Source: an uncultured Roseburia sp. (GTDB lineage Bacteria; Bacillota; Clostridia; Lachnospirales; Lachnospiraceae). Taken from it: a stretch of 42,604 bases of DNA. Of this stretch, positions 16,617-24,659 are shown in pieces (the stretch's first letter is position 1; each line of letters begins with the position of its first letter). Position numbers and translations under genes: made by a program. Below the pieces are notes generated by a model, which saw only the letters and a program-made list of their open reading frames with translations, made no database searches and was not told the origin of the DNA. Location of the stretch: assembly GCA_947246475.1 (NCBI GenBank), contig CAMXSH010000017.1, positions 1 to 42,604 of the forward strand, written 5' to 3'.

Positions 16617-17935
16617 ATGAAAAAAACAAAGAAAAAGAGTCTCCCCTTGCCTCCAGGCTCCGTCCAAGGACGCTGGATGAAGTGGTTGGACAGGAGCATA
16701 TCATAGGGAAGGACAAGCTGCTTTACCGCGCGATCCAGGCGGATAAACTAAGTTCTATCCTTTTGTTCGGACCGCCGGGGACCGGAAAGACCACGCTGGC
16801 AAAAGTGATCGCGGGGACCACTAAGGCTGAATTCCTTCAGATCAACGCCACTTCTGCTGGAAAAAAAGACATGGAAGAGGTTATACGCAAAGCAACAGAA
16901 AATGCCGGAATGTATGCAAGAAAAACCATTTTGTTTATCGATGAGATCCATCGGTTTAATAAAGGGCAGCAGGACTATCTGCTTCCCTTTGTGGAGGACG
17001 GAACGGTGGTCTTGATCGGTGCTACGACGGAGAATCCTTATTTTGAGGTCAATGGGGCGCTGATCTCCCGCTCCATCATTTTCGAACTTCACCCATTGTC
17101 GGAGGAAAATATACGGGATCTGATCTGCCGGGCGCTGGAAGATAAAGAACGGGGTCTTGGGAGTTATCAGGCAGAGATTGACGAGGCAGCGTTGGATTTT
17201 CTCGCCGATATCAGCGGAGGTGATGCCAGAACTGCGCTGAATGCCATTGAGCTTGGCGTACTGACTACGGAACGAGGCAAAGACGGAAAGATCCATATTA
17301 CGCCGGAGGTGGCAGAAGAGTGCATTCAGAAGCGGACGCTGCGGTACGACAAGACGGGAGATAACCACTACGATACCATCTCGGCATTTATCAAGAGTAT
17401 GAGGGGATCGGATCCAGATGCGGCGGTGTACTATCTGGCGCGGATGCTCTATGCCGGCGAGGATATCCGTTTTATTGCCCGGAGGATCATGATCTGTGCT
17501 TCCGAAGATGTATCCAATGCGGATCCCCAGGCGCTGGTAGTGGCGACACAGGCAGCCCAGGCGGTGGAGCGTCTGGGAATGCCAGAGGCGCGGATCGTAC
17601 TTGCCCAGGCGGCAGCTTATGTGGCATGTGCCCCGAAAAGTAATTCAGCCATCATGGCCATCGATGCCGCGATGGAATATGTGGCATCCCATCCCAATTA
17701 CCGCATCCCCTCCTATCTTCAGGATTCCCATTACAAGGGGGCGGCAAAACTGGGACATGGGATCGGCTACAAATATGCCCACAGCTACGAGAACCATTAT
17801 GTAGATCAGCAGTATCTGCCGGATGCGGTGAAGGATGTGAGGTTTTATACGCTGTCTGACCAGGGGTACGAAAAGAAGTTAAAACAACATTTAATGAATA
17901 TAAAATGCGGAAAGGAAGCACTGGGAAATGAATGA
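16595..17935 (+). CDS. rarA: Replication-associated recombination protein RarA (MgsA-type AAA+ ATPase)
   Basis: AAA+ clamp-loader-like ATPase acting at stalled replication forks. The 446-residue protein has LASRLRPRTLDEVVGQEH at the N-terminus, Walker A GPPGTGKT (residues 59-66), Walker B ILFIDEIH with Asp116/Glu117, and sensor 1 IGATTENP. The helical tetramerisation C-terminus includes YLPDAVKDVRFY. The start is GTG 16595 because GGGAGGAAG lies 5-6 nt upstream; the next ATG (codon 7) has no comparable site. It overlaps yigZ upstream by 22 nt and the small membrane-protein gene downstream by 8 nt, so expression is operonic. Confidence 0.95.
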   Translation: MDLLEYMNEKNKEKESPLASRLRPRTLDEVVGQEHIIGKDKLLYRAIQADKLSSILLFGPPGTGKTTLAKVIAGTTKAEFLQINATSAGKKDMEEVIRKATENAGMYARKTILFIDEIHRFNKGQQDYLLPFVEDGTVVLIGATTENPYFEVNGALISRSIIFELHPLSEENIRDLICRALEDKERGLGSYQAEIDEAALDFLADISGGDARTALNAIELGVLTTERGKDGKIHITPEVAEECIQKRTLRYDKTGDNHYDTISAFIKSMRGSDPDAAVYYLARMLYAGEDIRFIARRIMICASEDVSNADPQALVVATQAAQAVERLGMPEARIVLAQAAAYVACAPKSNSAIMAIDAAMEYVASHPNYRIPSYLQDSHYKGAAKLGHGIGYKYAHSYENHYVDQQYLPDAVKDVRFYTLSDQGYEKKLKQHLMNIKCGKEALGNE

Positions 17936-18176
17936 AAAGAAAAATGAACCGAAAACACCGGTCAGCTCCTATCCCAAAGGAGTCCGTATCTTTGCCATCG
18001 CAGGCGTGGTACTTCTGGTGCTGCTCTACATTGCTACGCTGATCGCGGCGCTGACTACGTCGCCCACTTCCGGGGGATTGTTCAAAGCATGTCTGGGGGC
18101 ATCGATCCTGATCCCCATTATGCTCTGGTTGTATATACGGTTTGCGAAACTTTTGGGAGGAAAGAGAGACAAATGA
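17928..18176 (+). CDS. Small membrane protein, two predicted transmembrane helices
   Basis: The 82-residue protein has a polar N-terminus (MNEKKNEPKTPVSSYPKG) and a hydrophobic helix at about residues 22-44 (FAIAGVVLLVLLYIATLIAAL). A Gly/Ser loop, a second helix at about 53-69 (ACLGASILIPIMLWLYI) and a basic tail follow. I do not recognise a functional family. It overlaps rarA by 8 nt and its TGA overlaps the tgt ATG (ATGA), so it is tightly co-translated and probably real. A link to the membrane protein YajC two genes on is only suggested by position. Confidence 0.75.
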   Translation: MNEKKNEPKTPVSSYPKGVRIFAIAGVVLLVLLYIATLIAALTTSPTSGGLFKACLGASILIPIMLWLYIRFAKLLGGKRDK

Positions 18177-19312
18177 AAAAATTTACAGTAAAGGCTCAGG
18201 AGGGGAAAGCGCGCAGTGGAGTGATGAAAACTCCCCACGGCGATATCCTGACGCCGGTATTTATGAATGTGGGGACAGCGGCTGCTATCAAAGGGGCAGT
18301 ATCCACGGTGGATCTAAAAGAGATCGGTACCCAGGTGGAGCTGTCCAATACCTATCATCTTCACGTGAGACCTGGGGATGACGTGGTGAGGAAAATGGGA
18401 GGACTTCACCGGTTTATGAACTGGGACCGTCCGATCCTTACGGACTCCGGCGGCTTTCAGGTATTTTCCCTGGCGGGGCTGCGGAGGATCAAAGAAGAGG
18501 GGGTTTATTTTAATTCCCATATTGATGGAAGAAAGATTTTTATGGGACCAGAAGAAAGTATGCAGATCCAGTCCAATCTTGCTTCCACCATTGCTATGGC
18601 ATTTGATGAATGCCCGCCCCACCCTGCCACCAGAGATTACATGGAGGCTTCTGTGGCGAGGACTTCCAGGTGGCTTCAGCGTTGCAAAAAAGAGATGGAG
18701 AGGCTGAATGCCAGAGAGGACACGCTGAACAAAGAGCAGCTGCTCTTTGGTATCAATCAGGGAGGCACCTTTGAGGATATCCGTATCCGCCATGCCCAGC
18801 AGATCAGAGAAATGGATCTGGACGGCTATGCAGTGGGAGGTCTGGCAGTGGGGGAAAGCCATGAGGAGATGTACCGCATATTGGACGAGGTGGTGCCTGC
18901 GCTTCCCCAGGACAAGCCAGTGTATCTGATGGGAGTGGGGACGCCGGAAAATATACTGGAGGGAGTGGAGAGAGGCGTGGATTTCTTTGACTGTGTCTAC
19001 CCTGCAAGAAATGGACGGCACGGCCATGCCTATACCAATCTGGGGAAAATGAATCTGATGAATAAACGGTTTGAACTGGATGAACGCCCTGTGGAAGAGG
19101 GCTGCCAGTGTCCTGCGTGCCGCCATTATTCCAGAAGTTATATCCGGCACCTGCTGAAAGCAAAAGAAATGCTGGGACTTCGATTATTAGTCTTGCATAA
19201 TCTGTATTTTTATAATACAATGATGAATGAGATTCGCGAAGCGATCGAGAATAACCGTTTTGCAGAATATAAGAAGAAAAAGATAGATTTAATGAGTTCC
19301 GAAGGATATTAA
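18173..19312 (+). CDS. tgt: tRNA-guanine transglycosylase
   Basis: Exchanges guanine-34 for preQ1 in tRNAs with GUN anticodons (queuosine pathway). The 379-residue protein has catalytic Asp91 in TDSGGFQVFSL, nucleophile-type Asp273 in FDCVYPARNGRHG, and the zinc site Cys311-X-Cys313-X2-Cys316 with His342 (VLHNLYF). ATG 18173 is chosen because GGGAGGAAAG precedes it, it overlaps the upstream stop as ATGA, and MKKFTVKA matches the family N-terminus; a longer frame from 18089 would overlap the upstream gene. No queA lies next to it here. No preQ1 riboswitch is visible. Confidence 0.96.
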   Translation: MKKFTVKAQEGKARSGVMKTPHGDILTPVFMNVGTAAAIKGAVSTVDLKEIGTQVELSNTYHLHVRPGDDVVRKMGGLHRFMNWDRPILTDSGGFQVFSLAGLRRIKEEGVYFNSHIDGRKIFMGPEESMQIQSNLASTIAMAFDECPPHPATRDYMEASVARTSRWLQRCKKEMERLNAREDTLNKEQLLFGINQGGTFEDIRIRHAQQIREMDLDGYAVGGLAVGESHEEMYRILDEVVPALPQDKPVYLMGVGTPENILEGVERGVDFFDCVYPARNGRHGHAYTNLGKMNLMNKRFELDERPVEEGCQCPACRHYSRSYIRHLLKAKEMLGLRLLVLHNLYFYNTMMNEIREAIENNRFAEYKKKKIDLMSSEGY

Positions 19313-19340
19313 ATCTGAACAGTATTCAGGAGGTACGAAA

Positions 19341-19610
19341 ATGGAGACGTATTACATGCTTTTTGCATGGGTGGTTATCATCGCAGTATTTTATTTCTTG
19401 ATGATCCGTCCGCAGAGAAAAAAGGAAAAGGAACACGAAGCGATGGTATCTGCTGTGGCAGTTGGTGACAGTATTCTAACCACCAGCGGCTTCTATGGTG
19501 TTGTCATCGACATGACAGACGATGTGGTGATCGTTGAGTTTGGAAGCAACAAAAACTGCCGTATTCCGATGAAAAAGGAAGCGATCGTAGAGGTGGAAAA
19601 GGCAGAATAA
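19341..19610 (+). CDS. yajC: Preprotein translocase accessory subunit YajC
   Basis: Small single-pass membrane protein of the SecDF-YajC complex. The 89-residue protein has an N-terminal helix (MLFAWVVIIAVFYFLMI), the conserved RPQRKKEKEH stretch, and the cytoplasmic VGDSILTTSGFYGVVI domain. AGGAGG sits upstream of the ATG. It follows tgt by 28 nt, the classical tgt-yajC order. secD and secF do not follow here; a terminator does. Confidence 0.95.
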   Translation: METYYMLFAWVVIIAVFYFLMIRPQRKKEKEHEAMVSAVAVGDSILTTSGFYGVVIDMTDDVVIVEFGSNKNCRIPMKKEAIVEVEKAE

Positions 19611-19642
19611 CGACCCGATCCAGACCATACAAAATCAAAACA

Positions 19643-19711
19643 GGGCTTCATGATCTTTTGCTGCTGGTGTAACGGTTTCGTTTGCAGCGGCTGGATATGA
19701 AGTTCTTTTTT
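19643..19711 (+). terminator. Long hairpin terminator after the yigZ-yajC operon
   Basis: GGGCTTCAT (19643-19651) pairs with ATGAAGTTC (19697-19705) using two G-U pairs. Inside it, GCTGCTG pairs with CAGCGGC. A T-run TTCTTTTTT ends at 19711. The remaining gap to 19927 holds the next promoter and a TTCGAC/GTCGAA hairpin (19838-19868). Confidence 0.65.
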
Positions 19712-19791
19712 ATTTGGTGCATTGGTTTCGTGGTTATTATAAATATGTCCCATAAAAACACTGGATTTTTAAGAAACATTGACATATTATG

Positions 19792-19821
19792 TTGCTTTTA
19801 AGCGGTATATTGTAGTATAAT
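19792..19821 (+). promoter_or_regulatory. Promoter for the binding-protein/HD-GYP operon
   Basis: TTGCTT (19792-19797) and a perfect TATAAT (19816-19821) are separated by 18 bp. A perfect TTGACA occurs at 19779-19784 but is 31 bp from this -10 and 21 bp from an alternative TATATT. The resulting leader of about 100 nt contains a 6-bp TTCGAC/GTCGAA stem (19838-19843 with 19863-19868). Confidence 0.55.
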
Positions 19822-19927
19822 AGAATAGGAGATCTAGTTCGACGACGCAGTCTGGTTTGTCTGTCGAAGCCTGTTCCATAGAGAGATTATTGATCTATAT
19901 GGATAAAATACTAAAGGGGGAAATGAC

Positions 19928-21163
19928 ATGCTAAGAGGGGTAAGGTATGTACTGTGCATAGTTGCCGCATGTGGACTGCTATGTTCTTGTCAAAAGGGAG
20001 AACCGAAAGAAAAGGTTTCTTTAAAATTGTGGGGACCGGAGGGAAACCAGGAATTATTGAGGGTAATGTCAGATGAGTTCTGTGAGAACTATAAAGACCA
20101 GGCAGAGATCGATATACATATTGGAGTAGAAGATGAAAATGATTTTAAAGGTGATTATTTAAAAAATGTAGAGGGAAGTGCGGATGTTTTTTCCTTTGTG
20201 GATGATCAGCTCTATGAGCTGGTTTCCCATAAATCACTTCTGCCTATCACCTTTGGAACCGATAAGGTGATTACTGAGAGCGGCGGCGAGGATTCTCCGG
20301 CGGTTCAGAGTGCCATGTGTGAAGGGCAGCTTTATGCGTGTCCGAAGACTGCTTCCAACGGGTATTTTTTATATTATAATAGTGAGTATTTTAATGAAAA
20401 GGATATAAAGAGTTTTGACCAGGTCCTGAAAGTAGCGGAGAATGCTGGAAAGAAAGTATATATGGACTGGTCCAGCGGCTGGTATATTTATTCCTTCTTT
20501 GGCGGTGCAGGATTTGAGCTGAAACTGAATTCTGACAGGGTTACCAATCAGTGCAACTGGAATCAGAAAAGCGGGAAGTACGCGGGAACAGATGTAGCAG
20601 AGGCGATGCTTCGGATCTCCTCCAGTAAGGCTTTTTTCAGTGGCAATAACGACGAGTTCAGAGAAGGAGTAGAAAAAGGAGAGATCATTGCCGGAGTAAG
20701 CGGAACATGGAATGTGGATGTGGTGAGCAAAACTTATGGAGACCATTATGCAGCAGCAAAACTGCCCACCTATACTCTTCTGGGAGAGCAGGTACAGATG
20801 GCTAGTTTTTCCGGTTATAAGCTTATGGGTGTAAATGCCACGACGGAACATCCGGAGTGGGCACAGAAGCTGGCGATCTGGCTGACCAATGAGCAGAATC
20901 AGAAACGCTTTTATGAAAAGACAGGTGAAGGTCCGGCAAATATCAAAGCAGCACAGTCGGAAAGTGTGCAGAAGTCTCCGGCATTAAAGGCGCTGCTGGA
21001 TCAGAGACAATTTAGTATCGTTCAAAATGTAGGGGGGAATTTCTGGGATGCTGCCACGGCATTTGGTATGATCATGGTTTCAGGAAATAAAGATAATTTG
21101 AAACTTCAAGACGTTCTGGATGATCTAGTGGAGGCGACAGAGGCTCCGCCTAAAGAAGGCTGA
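19928..21163 (+). CDS. Extracellular solute-binding lipoprotein (family 1, sugar type)
   Basis: Secreted lipid-anchored protein of 411 residues. A basic, hydrophobic signal peptide ends in the lipobox LCSC with lipidated Cys21; Cys at position -2 is slightly unusual. The mature part begins like family 1 sugar-binding proteins (VSLKLWGPEGNQELLRVMSDEF). It has the central FSFVDDQLYELVSH segment and the C-terminal WAQKLAIWLTNEQNQKRFYEKTGEGPANI. AAAGGGGG precedes the ATG. No ABC permease or ATPase gene is adjacent. Instead a membrane HD-GYP gene follows 58 nt later, so this protein may deliver a ligand signal to that receptor and not to a transporter. That is an inference from context. Confidence 0.85.
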   Translation: MLRGVRYVLCIVAACGLLCSCQKGEPKEKVSLKLWGPEGNQELLRVMSDEFCENYKDQAEIDIHIGVEDENDFKGDYLKNVEGSADVFSFVDDQLYELVSHKSLLPITFGTDKVITESGGEDSPAVQSAMCEGQLYACPKTASNGYFLYYNSEYFNEKDIKSFDQVLKVAENAGKKVYMDWSSGWYIYSFFGGAGFELKLNSDRVTNQCNWNQKSGKYAGTDVAEAMLRISSSKAFFSGNNDEFREGVEKGEIIAGVSGTWNVDVVSKTYGDHYAAAKLPTYTLLGEQVQMASFSGYKLMGVNATTEHPEWAQKLAIWLTNEQNQKRFYEKTGEGPANIKAAQSESVQKSPALKALLDQRQFSIVQNVGGNFWDAATAFGMIMVSGNKDNLKLQDVLDDLVEATEAPPKEG

Positions 21164-21221
21164 TACAACAATATTCATTGCAGCAAATGGTGTACCAGGG
21201 AAGTGAGGAGGTGCGTGTAGA

Positions 21222-22553
21222 GTGAGGGGGATTACAAAGCGTATCTTTTTTGCCGTCATAATTGCGGCGATCATAAGTTTTGGGTGCTTTTTTGTCGTTT
21301 TAATGGATATGGAGGATATTACCAACAGATACAACAACCTGATAGACGGTTATATTGAAAACCGCAGGATCTTATCGGAGATCAATCAGCGCATGTACCG
21401 TATCCAGGCGCAGGTGGCAAGCCATGTGGTAAATACGGATGATAGCAGGAATGAGACCTATGAAAAGCAGGTAGAGGAGCTTGACAAAGAGATCCGGGAG
21501 CTGTTCCGTGGGTTTGAATCCCGGCTGACCAATGTAGAGGAGAAAGATCTGTTCCGTCAGGTTACGAATGGTTATAACGGGTTTGATACCCAGATCGATA
21601 TCGCTCTGAAGTTTAGCCGTGATGGCGCTTATAAATCAGCGGAATATTATGTTTGTACGGTGATGGAAGAGCATTTGGAGAAAGCAAACGATGCTTTTAA
21701 CGAGTATTATGAGCGCACGAAGAAGGTAGTTGATGCAGCAAAGGGGGATATGGAAGAAGAACTGGCTCAGATCAAAGTCTGGCGTAATGGGGCGATCGGT
21801 GTTATTGTGATTGTACTTTTGAACTGCCTTATTATTGTATACCGGAGTGGCAGAAAGATTGTTAACCGCCAGCTCATGGAGAGTTATGAAAACAATCAGC
21901 GGATTATGGATATGCAGTACAAGACCATTGTGGGCATGGCGAATCTTATAGAGAGCCGGGACGGAGAGACCGGAGAACATGTGAAACGGACCAGCGCCTA
22001 TGCCGAAATGATCGCTGAGGAGCTATCCAAGGAAGTGGCTTATAAAGAAGTGATCAACGCAGTCTATATGGAAAATCTGTGGAAAGCGGCACCGCTTCAC
22101 GACATAGGAAAGATCAAGATATCAGATACCATACTTCAGAAACCAGGAAAACTGACGGATGAGGAGTTTGAGCGGATGAAAATGCATGCCTCTGAGGGAG
22201 GGAAGATCATAGATGTTACAATGGGTGCCATCGATGACAGGGATTATCTGGATATGGCCCATCAGGTAGCGAGATACCATCATGAAAAATGGGATGGTTC
22301 AGGTTACCCGGATGGACTCAGAGGAGAAGAGATCCCGCTTTGTGCACGGATCATGGCGGTAGCGGATGTGTTTGATGCCCTGGTCTCCAAGCGATGCTAT
22401 AAAAAGGCCATGTCTCTGGAGAAGGCATATAGTATCATAGAGGAATCCAGCGGCAGTCATTTTGATCCTGTCGTGGCCCAGGCGTTTATAAGGATCCGGC
22501 CAAGAGTAGAAGCGTATCTGCAGAACGAAGATGGAGAAAGGATCCAATTTTAA
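21222..22553 (+). CDS. Membrane-anchored HD-GYP domain protein (putative cyclic-di-nucleotide phosphodiesterase)
   Basis: The 443-residue receptor-like protein has a first transmembrane helix at about residues 6-26. An extracytoplasmic helical sensor of about 160 residues follows, then a second helix (about 190-206, GVIVIVLLNCLIIVY) and a cytoplasmic HD-GYP domain. Key residues are His293-Asp294 in PLHDIGK, His353-His354 in RYHHEKWDGSGYPDG, and the downstream VADVFDAL Asp, so the metal site looks complete. HD-GYP proteins typically hydrolyse c-di-GMP or related dinucleotides. The start is GTG 21222 with GAGGAGGTG upstream. It lies in an operon with the preceding binding lipoprotein. The sensor plus lipoprotein arrangement suggests ligand-controlled phosphodiesterase activity. 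Confidence 0.9.
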   Translation: MRGITKRIFFAVIIAAIISFGCFFVVLMDMEDITNRYNNLIDGYIENRRILSEINQRMYRIQAQVASHVVNTDDSRNETYEKQVEELDKEIRELFRGFESRLTNVEEKDLFRQVTNGYNGFDTQIDIALKFSRDGAYKSAEYYVCTVMEEHLEKANDAFNEYYERTKKVVDAAKGDMEEELAQIKVWRNGAIGVIVIVLLNCLIIVYRSGRKIVNRQLMESYENNQRIMDMQYKTIVGMANLIESRDGETGEHVKRTSAYAEMIAEELSKEVAYKEVINAVYMENLWKAAPLHDIGKIKISDTILQKPGKLTDEEFERMKMHASEGGKIIDVTMGAIDDRDYLDMAHQVARYHHEKWDGSGYPDGLRGEEIPLCARIMAVADVFDALVSKRCYKKAMSLEKAYSIIEESSGSHFDPVVAQAFIRIRPRVEAYLQNEDGERIQF

Positions 22554-22573
22554 AAACCATTTAGGAGGCTCTT

Positions 22574-23506
22574 ATGATCTATACCGTTACCCTAAACCCG
22601 TCTCTGGATTACATTGTTACTGTCCCTGATTTTGCCATGGGGGCGACGAACCGTACCCAGGAGGAGCAGATGCTGCCGGGTGGAAAGGGGATCAATGTTT
22701 CCGTGGTACTGAACCATCTAGGAATAGAAAATACCGCATTGGGATTTCGGGCGGGGTTTGTGGGAGAAGAGATTCAGCGCCAGCTTGAAGTTATGCATTG
22801 TTCTGCTGATTTTATTAGTCTGGCCAATGGCAGCAGCCGGATCAATGTCAAGTTAAAGAATTACGAGGGTACAGAGATAAATGGCATGGGACCTGGGGTC
22901 AGTGCCAGGGAGTGGGAGCAGCTTTTAGAGAAACTAAACAGACTTTTAGCAGGGGATACACTGGTTCTGGCAGGCAGTATCCCCGTTTCCCTTTCCGGTG
23001 ATATCTACAGGGAGATCATGGATATGCTGGCGGAAAAGAATATTGATGTGGTGGTGGATGCCTCGGGGACCGCATTGGTGGGCGTCCTGGGGGCACATCC
23101 TTTTTTGATCAAGCCAAACCGGGATGAGCTGGGGCAGATCTTTGGCAGAAAGCTGGCTGACAGAAAAGACATTTTAGAGTGTGCCGGGAAACTGCAGCGC
23201 AGAGGAGCCAGAAATGTTCTGGTATCCCTGGCAGGAGATGGAGCTGTTCTTTTGTCAGAGGACGGAGAGATTTTTGAGTCGCCGGCGCCAGAGGGAACGC
23301 TTGTAAATGGCGTGGGCGCCGGGGATTCCATGGTGGCTGGTTTTCTTGCGGGATGGCAGGAGAGCAGGGAGCTTTGCTATGCTTTCCGGATGGCGGTGGC
23401 AGCAGGAAGCGCCAGCGCATTTTCGGAGCATCTGGCAGAGGCGGATGAGATAGGACGGTTAATGGGAGAGATTGAAGTCAGGAAGAAATCCGGATTTTTT
23501 TACTAA
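22574..23506 (+). CDS. fruK: 1-phosphofructokinase-type PfkB family kinase
   Basis: The 310-residue ribokinase-fold sugar-phosphate kinase has the N-terminal MIYTVTLNPSLDYIV, the substrate motif GGKGINVSVVLNHLG, and the C-terminal signature NGVGAGDSMVAGF with catalytic Asp251. These fit 1-phosphofructokinase best; tagatose-6-phosphate kinase (LacC) is the main alternative. AGGAGG lies just before the ATG, 20 nt after the HD-GYP gene. The usual fruR and fruA (PTS) partners are absent, and no terminator separates it from the HD-GYP gene. It is thus probably co-transcribed with the binding protein and HD-GYP genes. Confidence 0.87.
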   Translation: MIYTVTLNPSLDYIVTVPDFAMGATNRTQEEQMLPGGKGINVSVVLNHLGIENTALGFRAGFVGEEIQRQLEVMHCSADFISLANGSSRINVKLKNYEGTEINGMGPGVSAREWEQLLEKLNRLLAGDTLVLAGSIPVSLSGDIYREIMDMLAEKNIDVVVDASGTALVGVLGAHPFLIKPNRDELGQIFGRKLADRKDILECAGKLQRRGARNVLVSLAGDGAVLLSEDGEIFESPAPEGTLVNGVGAGDSMVAGFLAGWQESRELCYAFRMAVAAGSASAFSEHLAEADEIGRLMGEIEVRKKSGFFY

Positions 23507-23559
23507 ATCTTTTTTAACTGTCTCCGATATATATAATATTGGAAAGAGGGAGGAGCAAT

Positions 23560-24024
23560 ATGCAGAATTCGATAATGGCTGAATATATGGCACGCAATAG
23601 AAGCCTTGAGATTAGAAAAAAAGAGATAGTAAGTGAAAAAGATTTGGAAAAGCCCGATGGATTTAAAGCTCAGATCAAAGCGTTAGCAGCAAAAAAGGAT
23701 CTTGAGGAGATGAAAAGTGAACCGGATTGCGGGAAAATGGTTTTGGAGAACATACACTATGAGGTATTAAAGGAAAAAAGCAATGCAGGGCCGCAGCTGG
23801 AATTCAGTATACGGAGAGCCAGAGAGCGCCGTAAGGAGCGCAAAGATCAAATGAAGAAGATCCTTTTAAAAAAGAAAAAAATGGAGATTTATTATGAGAA
23901 ACGGGCTTTGCACAGGGAGGCGTACACGGAATTCTTAGAGAAAGGAAAACGATATGTGGGACCATGTCCTGCAGCAGAATTTTTTGCCCTCGGTCAGGTA
24001 GGGGGAGGGAATATTATATTTTAA
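23560..24024 (+). CDS. Highly charged, coiled-coil-like protein of unknown function
   Basis: The 154-residue protein is rich in Lys, Glu and Arg. Long charged helices dominate (RRARERRKERKDQMKK around residues 85-100), and the end contains YVGPCPAAEFFALGQVGGG. No membrane segment or known motif is seen. ATG 23560 is preferred over ATG 23539 because GGGAGGAG lies directly upstream. A TATAAT occurs just upstream (around 23532), so it may have its own promoter. It is followed by a strong terminator. I do not recognise the family; the charged pattern suggests a nucleic-acid- or protein-binding scaffold, with no further support. Confidence 0.7.
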   Translation: MQNSIMAEYMARNRSLEIRKKEIVSEKDLEKPDGFKAQIKALAAKKDLEEMKSEPDCGKMVLENIHYEVLKEKSNAGPQLEFSIRRARERRKERKDQMKKILLKKKKMEIYYEKRALHREAYTEFLEKGKRYVGPCPAAEFFALGQVGGGNIIF

Positions 24025-24039
24025 ATTGATACAATAATA

Positions 24040-24090
24040 AAACCAGGCGGCGCGGGTTTGAGAAAGATTCAAACCTGCGCCGCCTGGTTT
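24040..24090. terminator. Strong bidirectional terminator
   Basis: A 21-bp stem with a single G-U pair: left arm 24040-24060 beginning AAACCAGGCGGCGC, loop of 9 nt, right arm 24070-24090 ending GCCGCCTGGTTT. It lies between convergent genes. In the minus direction the stem is followed by TTTTATTATT, so it most clearly terminates the SOD-like gene. In the plus direction only GGTTTG follows. Confidence 0.8.
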
Positions 24091-24091
24091 G

Positions 24092-24598
24092 TTAGTCCAG
24101 TACTTTGGGAGAGTTTCTGCGGATGATGCCACAAGCGATCTTCTCTCCGGAATTTCCAGAAGGCTGGCTGTGAAAATCATCTGCCATGGAATGGAGGATG
24201 ACCACTCTTCCAAGTATCTCTTTTATGGTGAACTTGGTGAGAATGACAGCGCTCCATGCCATACCCTCATTTACAAAGACCGGAGGCAGATCGCCGGCAT
24301 GGTTTGGGTGCGGGCAGTTGTGAGGATTATAATGGCTGCCGGCATCTGCAAAGGGGTCCTCTTTGTTGCCGCTGCAGGAGCGGCCTTCATGGATATGCAG
24401 CCCCAGAACCGGATACTGGCAGTAGCCGTTGCGGTATGGGATCCCGGAAAGGGAGGTGGAAATCAGAACAGCATTTCCGATATCATAAAAGGCAACTCTC
24501 CCTCTCAGATTTTTTGCCTTTTTGGAGCCTGTGATGCTGGCTGTTGCCTGAGGAGATGCCTGTTGAAGGATTTTTCCAATATACTTACAGTCGTACAT
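24092..24598 (-). CDS. Cu/Zn superoxide dismutase family protein
   Basis: The 168-residue protein matches the SodC fold. HIH (His68, His70), bridging-type His89 in GSHYNP, zinc-side His97, His100 and Asp103 (HPNHAGDLP) and His136 (VVILHSMADD) reproduce the metal-ligand set. Cys74 and Cys156 fit the conserved disulfide, and QPSGNSGEKIACG is the family signature. There is no signal peptide, unlike most bacterial SodC, so it would act in the cytoplasm of a presumed anaerobe. AGAGGA precedes the ATG. It lies 61 nt downstream of the GH95 gene in the same direction and ends at a strong terminator. Dismutase activity is inferred, not certain. Confidence 0.87.
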   Translation of the reverse strand: MYDCKYIGKILQQASPQATASITGSKKAKNLRGRVAFYDIGNAVLISTSLSGIPYRNGYCQYPVLGLHIHEGRSCSGNKEDPFADAGSHYNPHNCPHPNHAGDLPPVFVNEGMAWSAVILTKFTIKEILGRVVILHSMADDFHSQPSGNSGEKIACGIIRRNSPKVLD

Positions 24599-24659
24599 GT
24601 TAGTCCTCTGTTTTGTCTTTTATACTTATATTATGTATTTTTTTGTCTGATGTGATGGA

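Noticed and set aside
19822-19927. Possible c-di-GMP riboswitch ahead of the lipoprotein/HD-GYP operon
   Set aside because: The leader of about 100 nt has one 6-bp stem but none of the conserved GEMM core sequence.
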